Shown here: piece after piece, positions 6,041-12,778 of the stretch
How the letters are laid out: each line of letters starts with the position of its first letter
How positions within the stretch are numbered: the first letter of the stretch is position 1
Source: OFTM10 sp964196195
GTDB lineage: Bacteria > Actinomycetota > Acidimicrobiia > Acidimicrobiales > Aldehydirespiratoraceae
Assembly: GCA_964196195.1 (NCBI GenBank)
Contig: CAXMSE010000058.1
Span: forward strand, 1 to 12,833
Direction: 5' to 3'
DNA length: 12,833 nucleotides
Made by a program: the position numbers and the translations under genes
The notes under the pieces: model-generated
The model's input: only the letters and a program-made list of their open reading frames with translations
Databases searched by the model: none
What the model was told of the DNA's origin: nothing

Positions 6041-7129
6041 ATGACCGTACGCGTCGGTATCAACGGCTTCGGCCGGATCGGCCGCAACTTCTTCCGAGCC
6101 GCCAAAGCTCAGGGCGCCGACATCGATTTTGTCGCAGTCAACGATCTTGGCTCGCTCGAAACGATGGCGCACCTGCTCAAGCACGACTCGGTTCAAGGCC
6201 AACTCGATGGCAAGATCAGGGCGGTTCGCGGCGGCATCAATGTTGATGGTGACACCCTGAAGGTGCTGTCGGAACGAAACCCCGAGGATCTGCCGTGGGG
6301 CGATCTCGGCGTCGATGTCGTGATCGAATCGACCGGAATCTTCACGAAGAAGGAAGCCGCATCCATGCACCGCAACGCCGGTGCCCCGAAGGTGATCATC
6401 TCGGCTCCGTCCGGCGACTGCGACGCCACCTTCGTGGTGGGTGTCAACGACCACACCTACGACCCAGACCGCCACCACGTGATTTCTAACGCGTCGTGCA
6501 CCACCAACTGTTTCGTACCGATGATCAAGGTCCTCGACGATGCCTTCGGCGTCGAGCAGGGGCTCATGAACACGATCCACGCCTATACCGGCGATCAGTC
6601 TCTGGTCGATGGTCCTCATTCCGATCTCCGGCGGGCACGCGCCGCGGCGATCAACATCGTTCCCACCTCCACCGGAGCCGCCCGGGCCACCGGCCTGGTG
6701 ATCAAGAAGATGCAGGGTCGCCTCGACGGTATGTCGCTGCGGGTGCCGGTGCCTTCGGGATCGCTCACCGACTTCACCGGCATGCTCAAGAAGGAAGCAT
6801 CGGTCGAACAGATCAATGCCGCGTTCAAGAAGGCTGCGTCCAGCGGCGATCTACGCAAGGTGCTCGTCTACTCCGAAGAGGCCCTGGTGTCGTCCGACAT
6901 CGTCGGCTCTGCTGCCTCCTGCACCTTCGACTCGGGCCTCACCATGTCGCAGGGCAAGATGGTGAAGATCTTTGGCTGGTACGACAACGAGATGGGCTAC
7001 TCCAACCGCCTTGTCGATCTCACCATGATCGTGGGCAAGAGGAAGACCAAGAAGCGTCCGGCCAAGAAGGCCGCCGCCAAGAAGGTCGCGAAGAAGCCAG
7101 CGAAGAAGGCTGCGGCGAAGAAGAAGTGA
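6041..7129 (+). CDS. gap: Type I glyceraldehyde-3-phosphate dehydrogenase with histone H1-like C-terminal tail
   Basis: Catalyses the reversible NAD-dependent oxidation and phosphorylation of glyceraldehyde-3-phosphate to 1,3-bisphosphoglycerate. The 362-aa product begins with the Rossmann motif GINGFGRIGRN (6-16). Asn34-Asp35 follow, as in NAD-specific enzymes. The active-site motif SNASCTTNC has nucleophile Cys153, and His180 (NTIHAYTGDQ) is the base. Later motifs are the phosphate-binding PTSTGAARA (208-216) and WYDNEMGYSNR (313-323). The catalytic domain ends near residue 331, the usual length. Residues 333-362 are an extra tail with 15 Lys, 2 Arg and no acidic residue, built from KK separated by Ala/Pro/Val. 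It resembles histone H1 and the C-terminal arms of actinobacterial HU proteins. The tail is in frame and ends in the GTGA overlap with pgk, so it is not a simple frameshift artefact. Possible roles (inference) are binding to nucleic acid, polyphosphate or membranes, or assembly of a glycolytic complex. The good ribosome binding site fixes the start. Confidence 0.97.
   Translation: MTVRVGINGFGRIGRNFFRAAKAQGADIDFVAVNDLGSLETMAHLLKHDSVQGQLDGKIRAVRGGINVDGDTLKVLSERNPEDLPWGDLGVDVVIESTGIFTKKEAASMHRNAGAPKVIISAPSGDCDATFVVGVNDHTYDPDRHHVISNASCTTNCFVPMIKVLDDAFGVEQGLMNTIHAYTGDQSLVDGPHSDLRRARAAAINIVPTSTGAARATGLVIKKMQGRLDGMSLRVPVPSGSLTDFTGMLKKEASVEQINAAFKKAASSGDLRKVLVYSEEALVSSDIVGSAASCTFDSGLTMSQGKMVKIFGWYDNEMGYSNRLVDLTMIVGKRKTKKRPAKKAAAKKVAKKPAKKAAAKKK
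7037..7126 (+). repeat. Lys/Ala/Pro-rich repeat encoding the GAPDH tail
   Basis: Thirty codons with AAG-AAG pairs separated by Ala, Pro or Val codons (for example GCCAAGAAGGCC, GCGAAGAAGCCA, GCGAAGAAGGCT). All 15 lysines are AAG. Only the very end differs, with three consecutive AAG codons. The purine-rich end lies directly before the pgk GTG and may also act as its ribosome-loading region, since no separate Shine-Dalgarno sequence exists there. Such repeats readily change copy number by slippage, so tail length may vary between relatives (inference). Confidence 0.75.
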
Positions 7130-8256
7130 GGCCCGTTCCGTCCCTCGAGGACTTGGGCGATCTCGACGGGAAGTCGGTCCTGCTCAGGGCCGACTTCAAC
7201 GTGCCGATCGCCGACGGAGAGATAAGCGACGATCTGCGCATCCGCGCCGCGCTGCCTACCATCCGGTGGCTGCTCGGTGCGGGAGCGTCGGTCACTGCTT
7301 GCACCCACCTGGGACGGCCCAAGGGTGTGGCCGATCCGGCCTACTCGGTAGAGCCGGTGAGGACCCGACTCGCCGAATTGGTGCCCGAAGTCGAGCTGCT
7401 CGACAACCTCAGATTTGATCCTGGCGAGACCGCCAACGATCCGGATTTCGTCACCCGTCTCATCGAGGGACACGATGCCTACGTCAACGACGCGTTCGGC
7501 GCCTCGCATCGCGCCCATGCTTCGATCGTGGGACCGCCACGGCTCCTGCCGTCGGCGGCCGGGCGGCTGCTTCAGCGCGAGGTGGAGGTGCTAGGCGGCC
7601 TGAGAGACAGGCCGCGCAGGCCGTTCGTGGCGGTGATGGGTGGTTCCAAGGTCAGCGACAAGCTGGCAGTGATCGAGGCTCTCCTGGAGAGCGTCGACAG
7701 CCTCGTTGTGGGCGGAGGGATGTGTTTCACCTTCCTGAAGGCGCAAGGTAATTCGATCGGGGCATCGTTGTGCGAGGACGACATGGTCGACACCTGTCGC
7801 GAGTTGCTCGACGGCCCGAAGACCATCCACCTGCCCTACGACATCACCGCGCTCGGACCCGGCGGCAAGCTGCTTGATCCCGATGCTCCTGGCGAGGTTC
7901 GCCAAATGGGCGTGAACCTTCCCGATGGTTGGATGGGGGTCGATATCGGGCCCGGCTCCGCGGCCCAGTTCGGCGATGTCATCCATGAGGCCGGCACGGT
8001 GCTCTGGAACGGCCCGATGGGCGTTTTCGAGGATCCGCGGTTCGGTGGTGGCACCGGCGCCGTCGCCCACGCGATGGCTGAGACGCGGGCCTTCACGATC
8101 GTCGGTGGTGGCGACAGTGCGGCCGCCGCGAAGGTATTCGGTGTCGACAAGGAAATGGACCACGTCTCCACCGGCGGTGGCGCTTCTCTCGAGTTGATCG
8201 AGAAGGGTGACCTGCCCGGCCTGGAGGCCTTGAGAGGAGCCCCCAATGGCGAATGA
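7126..8256 (+). CDS. pgk: Phosphoglycerate kinase
   Basis: Transfers phosphate from 1,3-bisphosphoglycerate to ADP, the step after GAPDH. The product is 376 aa, slightly shorter than the usual 390-400. Motifs in order are LLRADFNVP (19-27), THLGRP (60-65, substrate binding), NDAFGASHRAHAS (121-133), MGGSKVSDK (171-179), LWNGPMGVFE (293-302, hinge and nucleotide binding), VGGGDSAAA (326-334) and STGGGASLE (348-356). The GTG at 7126 overlaps the gap stop (GTGA) and gives the family-typical N-terminus about 15 residues before the RADFNVP strand. The frame is open upstream to 6496 only as a shadow of gap. Translational coupling to gap is likely, because no clear ribosome binding site is present apart from the AAG-rich tail codons. 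Confidence 0.97.
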   Translation: MRPVPSLEDLGDLDGKSVLLRADFNVPIADGEISDDLRIRAALPTIRWLLGAGASVTACTHLGRPKGVADPAYSVEPVRTRLAELVPEVELLDNLRFDPGETANDPDFVTRLIEGHDAYVNDAFGASHRAHASIVGPPRLLPSAAGRLLQREVEVLGGLRDRPRRPFVAVMGGSKVSDKLAVIEALLESVDSLVVGGGMCFTFLKAQGNSIGASLCEDDMVDTCRELLDGPKTIHLPYDITALGPGGKLLDPDAPGEVRQMGVNLPDGWMGVDIGPGSAAQFGDVIHEAGTVLWNGPMGVFEDPRFGGGTGAVAHAMAETRAFTIVGGGDSAAAAKVFGVDKEMDHVSTGGGASLELIEKGDLPGLEALRGAPNGE

Positions 8257-9028
8257 GCGCAAACCCCTGATCAGCGGCAACTGGAAGATGAACCACAATC
8301 ACTTCGAGGCCATCCAGACGATCCAGAAGTTGGCGTATGCGCTCGAAAGTGGCGACTACGCGGCTGTCGACGTGTCGGTTCATCCGCCGTTCACCGATAT
8401 CCGCTCGGTTCAGACCGTGCTCCAGGCCGACGACGTTCCGATTGCGCTTGGAGCCCAGAACGTGCACGAGGCCGACAGTGGGGCCTATACCGGTGAGGTC
8501 TCGCCCTCGATGCTGGCGAAACTCGACGTAACTTACGTGATCGTGGGTCATTCCGAGCGTCGTGAGCTGTTCGGTGAGACCGATGACGTCGTCAATGCCA
8601 AGGCCAAGGCCGTGCTCGCGGCGGGGATGACCCCGATCGTGTGTATGGGGGAGACCCTCGATGAGCGCAATGCCGGTCAGGCTGAGTCGAAGGTCGCCGG
8701 CCAGGTGGCGGGCAGCCTTGCAGGCCTTTCCGCCGATATCATCGCCGGCTTGGTGGTGGCCTATGAGCCGATCTGGGCGATCGGCACGGGCGAGACGGCT
8801 ACTCCTGAGGATGCCCAGCAGATGTGTGGTTACATCCGGGGTCTGGTTGGCGATCAATGGGGTGCGGCGGCGGCCGGTGGCGTTCGAATCCAGTACGGAG
8901 GTTCGGTGAAGCCGGGCAATGCACCAGAGCTGATGGGACAACCCGATATCGATGGTGCTCTGGTGGGCGGCGCGAGCCTCGATCCCGACGATTTCGCCCG
9001 CATAGTTCGCTTCCCGCTCTACCAGTAG
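8246..9028 (+). CDS. tpiA: Triosephosphate isomerase
   Basis: Interconverts dihydroxyacetone phosphate and glyceraldehyde-3-phosphate, feeding GAPDH. The 260-aa product has all catalytic elements: GNWKMN near the N-terminus (Asn and Lys of the active site), VIVGHSERR (electrophilic His), AYEPIWAIGTG (catalytic Glu and the mobile loop 6) and IQYGGSVKPGN (phosphate-binding loop). The end, DGALVGGASLDPDDFARIV, is typical. The ATG at 8246 lies inside pgk (11-base overlap in another frame) and is preceded by AGAGGAG at 8233-8239. This places gap, pgk and tpiA in one tightly coupled operon. Confidence 0.98.
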   Translation: MANERKPLISGNWKMNHNHFEAIQTIQKLAYALESGDYAAVDVSVHPPFTDIRSVQTVLQADDVPIALGAQNVHEADSGAYTGEVSPSMLAKLDVTYVIVGHSERRELFGETDDVVNAKAKAVLAAGMTPIVCMGETLDERNAGQAESKVAGQVAGSLAGLSADIIAGLVVAYEPIWAIGTGETATPEDAQQMCGYIRGLVGDQWGAAAAGGVRIQYGGSVKPGNAPELMGQPDIDGALVGGASLDPDDFARIVRFPLYQ

Positions 9029-9033
9029 ACCCT

Positions 9034-9051
9034 CGCGGGGCCAGGCCCGCG
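9034..9051 (+). repeat. Short inverted repeat between tpiA and secG
   Basis: CGCGGG and CCCGCG form a perfect 6-bp GC stem around the loop GCCAGG, five bases after the tpiA stop. No T-run follows, so it is not a classical intrinsic terminator. It might slow RNA decay or attenuate read-through into secG (inference). Confidence 0.35.
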
Positions 9052-9093
9052 CCTCATGGCGGTGATGTCCTTCCCGATAAGTCCGCTGGTATC

Positions 9094-9327
9094 GTGTCCG
9101 ACGTGATCTGGATCGTTGCCCCCCTACACGTACTGTCGGCCTTGATGCTGATTTTCCTCGTGCTTTTGCACAGCGGTAAGGGAGGCGGCCTGTCCGATAT
9201 GTTCGGCGGCGGCGCTGGCGCGGCCGCAGCAGGGTCCACCGTGGTGGAGCGCAACCTCGATCGAATAACCGTTGTTGCCGCGATCACGTTCGGCTTCACG
9301 TCGGTCGCTTACGGCCTGATCTTCTAG
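9094..9327 (+). CDS. secG: Preprotein translocase subunit SecG
   Basis: SecG is the small two-helix subunit of the SecYEG protein-conducting channel in the cytoplasmic membrane. The predicted product is 77 aa. Helix 1 is about residues 5-26 (WIVAPLHVLSALMLIFLVLL). The cytoplasmic loop has the Actinomycetota signature HSGKGGGLSDMFGGG, and helix 2 is about 58-77 (ITVVAAITFGFTSVAYGLIF). GTG at 9094 is chosen as start. A second in-frame GTG at 9103 would give 74 aa, and no strong Shine-Dalgarno sequence decides between them. The frame is open upstream inside tpiA, which is shadow. The position after tpiA is the standard one in Actinomycetota and confirms the assignment. Confidence 0.94.
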   Translation: MSDVIWIVAPLHVLSALMLIFLVLLHSGKGGGLSDMFGGGAGAAAAGSTVVERNLDRITVVAAITFGFTSVAYGLIF

Positions 9328-9336
9328 CCGGCAACC

Positions 9337-9369
9337 CCTCCAGACAGGCCCTGTTCGGGCCGATGGAGG
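9337..9369 (+). promoter_or_regulatory. Hairpin including the ribosome binding site of the lipoprotein gene
   Basis: Outer arms CCTCCA (9337-9342) and TGGAGG (9364-9369) pair, and inner arms GGCCC (9347-9351) and GGGCC (9357-9361) pair around the loop TGTTC. The 3' outer arm contains GGAGG, the only Shine-Dalgarno sequence for the GTG at 9373, so folding would hide it. This could lower translation of the lipoprotein relative to secG or end part of the transcripts (inference). No U-tract follows the stem, which argues against a standard intrinsic terminator. Confidence 0.45.
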
Positions 9370-9372
9370 CAT

Positions 9373-10869
9373 GTGCTTCGCGTTTCTTCAGCCAGCCGTC
9401 GAATTCTGGCATTCATTGCTCTGAGTCTGCTGGCTACGGCGTGTGCTGGCGCTCGGCCGACCCTCGAGGAGGAGGGCGCGGCTCGCCAGGTCGACACGCT
9501 CCCGGAGCCCGGCGCGACAGATGCGTTGGGCGATGAGTCTCCTGAGGAGCTCGAGGCTCGTGATCCGATCGAACTGCGTCTCGGAGTGGGAACGGGGTGG
9601 AGCGGCGACCCGGCTGATGCCGACCCTGCATCCCTGATCACCCGGGTGTTGGCCGATCTTCTCCACGAGGGTCTTACAGCCCTCACCCGTGATGGTTCGA
9701 TCGGGCCCGGCCTGGCTGAGCGTTGGTTCGTCACCGAGGATCGTCTCACCTGGACGTTCGTTTTTGCCGAAGGTCTCACCGATGGCGAAGGTGAGGCTCT
9801 GACCGCCCGCGACATGATGCATTCGCTCGAGGCAGTGGCGAGAAGGGGGCCCCTGGATCAAGCGGCCACCTCGCTCACGATGATCTCGGGGTGGACCTCC
9901 CACATGAATGGCGAGGCAGGAGGAGTCGCAGGTATCTCAGCACCCAACGACACCACCCTGGTGATCGAGCTCGAGCGGCCCTACGAACTTCTCGTCGATG
10001 TGCTGGCTGCGCCTGCTTTCGGAATCACCGGTACCGACGATGGTGGGGTCATCCGCACGACCGGTGCGTATCGCTACACCGATGATCCCGACTTGCTCGC
10101 AGCCGTCGATCCTGATGCCCTTGTCGCCACGATCGAAATGGTTCGTTTCGAGGCCAACGCTGCCGACCTTCTGGCCGATGGCCTGGTCGACTGGGTGGTC
10201 CTGGCGCCTGGTGAAGGCGGCGATGAGTTGCCGGGCGACATCATTCGTCAGCCCCTGGATCTGCGCGTGGGGGTTGTGGTGAGGTTGGCCGATGCCGACC
10301 TGCGCCGGGCCCTTCTGAGCGCGATCGATCCTCTCACCGCCACCGAATGGGTGGACTCACTCAGTGCCCTGATCAACCCCGTTGCCGCTGAAGCTCCTGA
10401 AGGGCTTCCGGCGCAGGTCACGGTGGATGTTCCCGACGGGCTGCTCGCTCCGCTTGGGAGTGCCTTGTTCGCCGAATTCGAGCGGCTCGGTATGGAAGTT
10501 GCGTTGGTCGAGTCGGATGCGGAGGTCTTTGCCGGCCGTGTCGCATCGGGCGAGGCCCTGATCTTCCCGGTGGTGATGGCGGGAGGCTCCGTTGGCGGTG
10601 AGTCGAGCATGCGGGTATCGACGCCCGGAGGAGTGGACGACTATCTGGGCTCGGCATCGAGCGATCGTGCTGAGATGGTCGACGCGATCGGAGCGGAACC
10701 CAACGCCGCCAGGCGAGCGCTACTGATAGAGACGCTGGAGACGAACCTGCGCGATGACGGACTGTTGTTGCCCATCGGCCGGTTCGAGGTTCGGGTCGGC
10801 ATCGGCCCGGAGATGGACGGGCTGCGTCACCGCTCTGATGGCACGCTGGATCTGAGCCGGTTGGGTTAG
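9373..10869 (+). CDS. Lipoprotein of the family-5 (oligopeptide-type) solute-binding class
   Basis: A 498-aa predicted lipoprotein. The signal peptide has RR at 9-10, a hydrophobic core ILAFIALSLLATA and a lipobox-like ATAC with Cys24 as the likely lipidated residue. An acidic linker follows (about 30-65). The body matches the start of the SBP_bac_5/DppA-OppA family: LLHEGLTALTRDGSIGPGLA (97-116), then ERWFVTEDRLTWTFVF (about 117-132) and GEALTARDMMHSLEAVA, the usual 'dGL..l..dG.i.P.LAe.W..s.D.lt.tF.l..g.....G..ltA.Dv..sl' pattern. ADADLRRALLSAIDP (307-320) resembles the later 'VR.Al..AiDr' motif. The family binds peptides, nickel or sugars outside the membrane for ABC import. No permease or ATPase lies next to it, so ligand and partner are unknown. 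GTG 9373 is used with GGAGG only 3 bases upstream; the ATG at 9371 is out of frame. Confidence 0.85.
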   Translation: MLRVSSASRRILAFIALSLLATACAGARPTLEEEGAARQVDTLPEPGATDALGDESPEELEARDPIELRLGVGTGWSGDPADADPASLITRVLADLLHEGLTALTRDGSIGPGLAERWFVTEDRLTWTFVFAEGLTDGEGEALTARDMMHSLEAVARRGPLDQAATSLTMISGWTSHMNGEAGGVAGISAPNDTTLVIELERPYELLVDVLAAPAFGITGTDDGGVIRTTGAYRYTDDPDLLAAVDPDALVATIEMVRFEANAADLLADGLVDWVVLAPGEGGDELPGDIIRQPLDLRVGVVVRLADADLRRALLSAIDPLTATEWVDSLSALINPVAAEAPEGLPAQVTVDVPDGLLAPLGSALFAEFERLGMEVALVESDAEVFAGRVASGEALIFPVVMAGGSVGGESSMRVSTPGGVDDYLGSASSDRAEMVDAIGAEPNAARRALLIETLETNLRDDGLLLPIGRFEVRVGIGPEMDGLRHRSDGTLDLSRLG

Positions 10870-12596
10870 CCCGGCCCGGGCAGTACTTCGATGTCGAGGG
10901 TGATCGCAGATGCGCCATGGCCGTCGTACTCGGTGGTAGCGAAGATTCGACAGCCCGGCGTGCACATGGTCTCGGCTCCCAAGAACGGGGCGAACAGGGT
11001 TCTGGTGAGAATGGTGATATCGGCGACGAAGGAGCCGTCGAGCCCGATGACAAAGGGCGTGGCCCGTAGCAGGCCGCAGGGGCCGGAGGACCGTTCGGCG
11101 GCATCCGCGGAGCAAAGCGCGAGTTCGACGCGCGGTGAGCTGAGAGGGTCGACCACCAAGAAGTTGCGTCCGTGGATCCTTGCCGAGGAACCGGCCACGA
11201 GAGGCTCTGATGCCTCGAGCACTATCTCGGGTGCCGGGCGGTCTTCGCCGGCAGGGTCGAAGCCGACTGGCAGGCGGGTGGTGCCTCTCTCGTTCTGGAC
11301 CCGGATCTCGCAGCGACTGTCGGTGCAGTCGACCTCCAGCGCACCATCGCCGGTCGGCACGGAGAAGCGACGGGGGAGACGGAAGTAGTCGCTGCCGGTG
11401 CCGTCAGCGGTGACGACCCCACCCAGGGAAATGCATGCGGGTGTGCCAACTTCACAGAACATGGCCTGGGGTTCGAAATCCATGCTCTGCAGGAGTCGTA
11501 CCTCCACCAACTGGGCGTCGTGGAGGCCTACAGATGGGCGCACCAAGGCCTCGGGGTTGGCGATGGGCTCCGACTCCGGATCAAATTCGAGGGGGATTGG
11601 CTCGACGAGAACATCGGTCCAGGCCACCACTCGCAGCTCACAAGGACCATCGAGGACACAGTCGTGGGATCCAGATGGTGTGAGGATCGTTCGATGGATG
11701 GTTGCGGTGCGGGACCGATAGGACGAGGTCGTGGTCTGTGCCTGGCGGGCCAGCAGCTCGCAGTTCGAGTCGTCTCCGGTCACACATTGCATGAGGTTGT
11801 ATTCGGTGACTTCGTCACTCACGATCGTGACGTCCGCCCGGGTCCCGTGGGGGCCGTCCGGTGAGAGCGCGACTCTTTGGGCCGGACGGACCGGAGCGGA
11901 TGGGTCGAAGTCCAGTGGCGCCGAAGCGGGTTCGACCTGGAGCGGGGTGAGCCACACTCTCAGCTCGCAGGGGGAGTCGACGACGCAGTCGTGGACTCCA
12001 CCGGCGACGGTGTTGAAGCGGCGAGGGATGATCATCGAGGCGGTGACGTCGTCGCTCGGTAGCGCCATGGACAGCGGCGAGATGTAGGTGCAGGCGGTGT
12101 CGCTACCCGCGGCGCAGATCTGAGCGGTGAGGCCAATCACGTCAAGAGGTGAGAGGTTGGCGCTGAACTCGATCCGCTGGCCGTCAGCGAGACTCGAGTT
12201 CGGGGTAATGGTGAGGTCGAAGCTGGTGCCATCGCCCTCACCCCCGGTGCCATCGTCCGCCCTCGCATCGGCCGACTCGTCGGGCAGCGCGCCGACTTCA
12301 GTGGTGCTGGGCGGAGCCGGTGTATCAGTGTCGGCCGGCGAGGAGGTCTCGTCGTTGGCCTGCGAAGTGTTGGTGTCGCCGGACCGGGTGCCGTCAGCGA
12401 CCCACTTGACCGTGGCCATGACGGCCACGATCGCCAGCACGATTCCGATGAGCTTGCCGGCGCCGATGACAGCCCGCTTCGAATAGGACAGCAAACCGTC
12501 GGGCAAGGAGGGGCGGGGGCGACGCGCCCGCGGGCGTTCACGATCGATCGGAAGGGAGTCGGAAGGTCCACCGCGGCCACGCGGCTCGTTCACCAT
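10866..12596 (-). CDS. Single-pass membrane protein with four tandem neocarzinostatin-like domains
   Basis: A 576-aa protein. The N-terminus (1-40) is Arg/Pro-rich and presumably cytoplasmic, one transmembrane helix lies at about 42-66 (GKLIGIVLAIVAVMATVKWV), and a Ser/Thr/Asp/Gly linker covers about 67-124. The exported part is four repeats of about 105-120 residues (roughly 126-231, 239-340, 346-448, 456-572). All 16 cysteines fall in them, four per repeat: 161/169/204/210, 271/279/313/319, 381/388/424/429, 495/507/545/549. The spacing and landmarks ('L.DG..V', 'R.F', 'DC....C.L.V', 'PL.FDP') match the neocarzinostatin/macromomycin apoprotein fold, an Ig-like barrel with two disulfides. Known members bind enediyne chromophores; no enediyne genes are seen here, so a surface-binding or structural role is more likely (inference). 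The ATG at 12596 has GAGAGG 8 bases upstream. The stop interlocks with that of the convergent lipoprotein gene. Confidence 0.88.
   Translation of the reverse strand: MVNEPRGRGGPSDSLPIDRERPRARRPRPSLPDGLLSYSKRAVIGAGKLIGIVLAIVAVMATVKWVADGTRSGDTNTSQANDETSSPADTDTPAPPSTTEVGALPDESADARADDGTGGEGDGTSFDLTITPNSSLADGQRIEFSANLSPLDVIGLTAQICAAGSDTACTYISPLSMALPSDDVTASMIIPRRFNTVAGGVHDCVVDSPCELRVWLTPLQVEPASAPLDFDPSAPVRPAQRVALSPDGPHGTRADVTIVSDEVTEYNLMQCVTGDDSNCELLARQAQTTTSSYRSRTATIHRTILTPSGSHDCVLDGPCELRVVAWTDVLVEPIPLEFDPESEPIANPEALVRPSVGLHDAQLVEVRLLQSMDFEPQAMFCEVGTPACISLGGVVTADGTGSDYFRLPRRFSVPTGDGALEVDCTDSRCEIRVQNERGTTRLPVGFDPAGEDRPAPEIVLEASEPLVAGSSARIHGRNFLVVDPLSSPRVELALCSADAAERSSGPCGLLRATPFVIGLDGSFVADITILTRTLFAPFLGAETMCTPGCRIFATTEYDGHGASAITLDIEVLPGPG
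10881..12221 (-). repeat. Four tandem domain repeats (neocarzinostatin-like)
   Basis: Protein-level tandem repeats in the preceding gene, in order of translation: 12221-11904, 11882-11577, 11561-11253 and 11231-10881. The first three end in a strand close to 'PLDFDP / PLEFDP / PVGFDP'. Repeats 1-3 share C-x(5-8)-C early and DC-x(4-5)-C late; repeat 4 is the most divergent, with wider first spacing (C495-C507) and narrower second spacing (C545-C549). The DNA is not obviously repeated, so the duplications are old. Confidence 0.75.
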
Positions 12597-12604
12597 GGGG
12601 TCAG

Positions 12605-12610
12605 CCTCTC
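12605..12610 (-). promoter_or_regulatory. Ribosome binding site of the four-domain membrane protein
   Basis: On the minus strand GAGAGG stands 8 bases before the ATG at 12596, supporting that start. Confidence 0.55.
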
Positions 12611-12627
12611 ACGTGCAAGGAGTTTGT

Positions 12628-12646
12628 CGGTAGCGCCGCGCTACCG
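12628..12646. repeat. Perfect 8-bp hairpin upstream of the four-domain membrane protein
   Basis: CGGTAGCG and CGCTACCG pair perfectly around a 3-base loop. It lies 32 bases upstream of the minus-strand ATG at 12596 and downstream of a possible minus-strand gene end. No T-run follows on either strand. It may be a terminator-like element for the gene entering from the right, or an operator in the leader of the four-domain protein (inference). Confidence 0.5.
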
Positions 12647-12778
12647 CGACGCTGGTTCGAGCTCGACTTCGACGGCTGCTTCACCGAGGGCTGAACTCAT
12701 CGCGATCCAGCGAGCCTCGGTGCCCAGGGGCCCGGAGCTGGTGGTGGTTTCCGTTGCGGACTCTCAGCCAGCGTCGTC

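Noticed and set aside
6496..7125. Upstream extension of the pgk reading frame into gap.
   Set aside because: Arg/Gly/His-rich shadow of gap; the PGK N-terminus fits the GTG at 7126.
7037..7129. GAPDH tail as a frameshift or assembly artefact.
   Set aside because: The tail stays in frame, ends in a stop that overlaps the pgk start exactly, and has codon-level repeats typical of genuine Lys-rich tails.
7591..8298. Minus-strand open frame of 235 codons opposite pgk.
   Set aside because: Shadow of a gene with complete PGK signatures; no domain or ribosome binding site.
9034..9051. GC-rich hairpin as an intrinsic terminator after tpiA.
   Set aside because: No T-run follows, the stem is only 6 bp, and secG follows in the standard operon position; kept only as an inverted repeat.
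8824..9093. Upstream extension of the secG frame into tpiA, possibly a fusion.
   Set aside because: SecG is normally about 75-80 residues; the upstream part is a shadow of tpiA.
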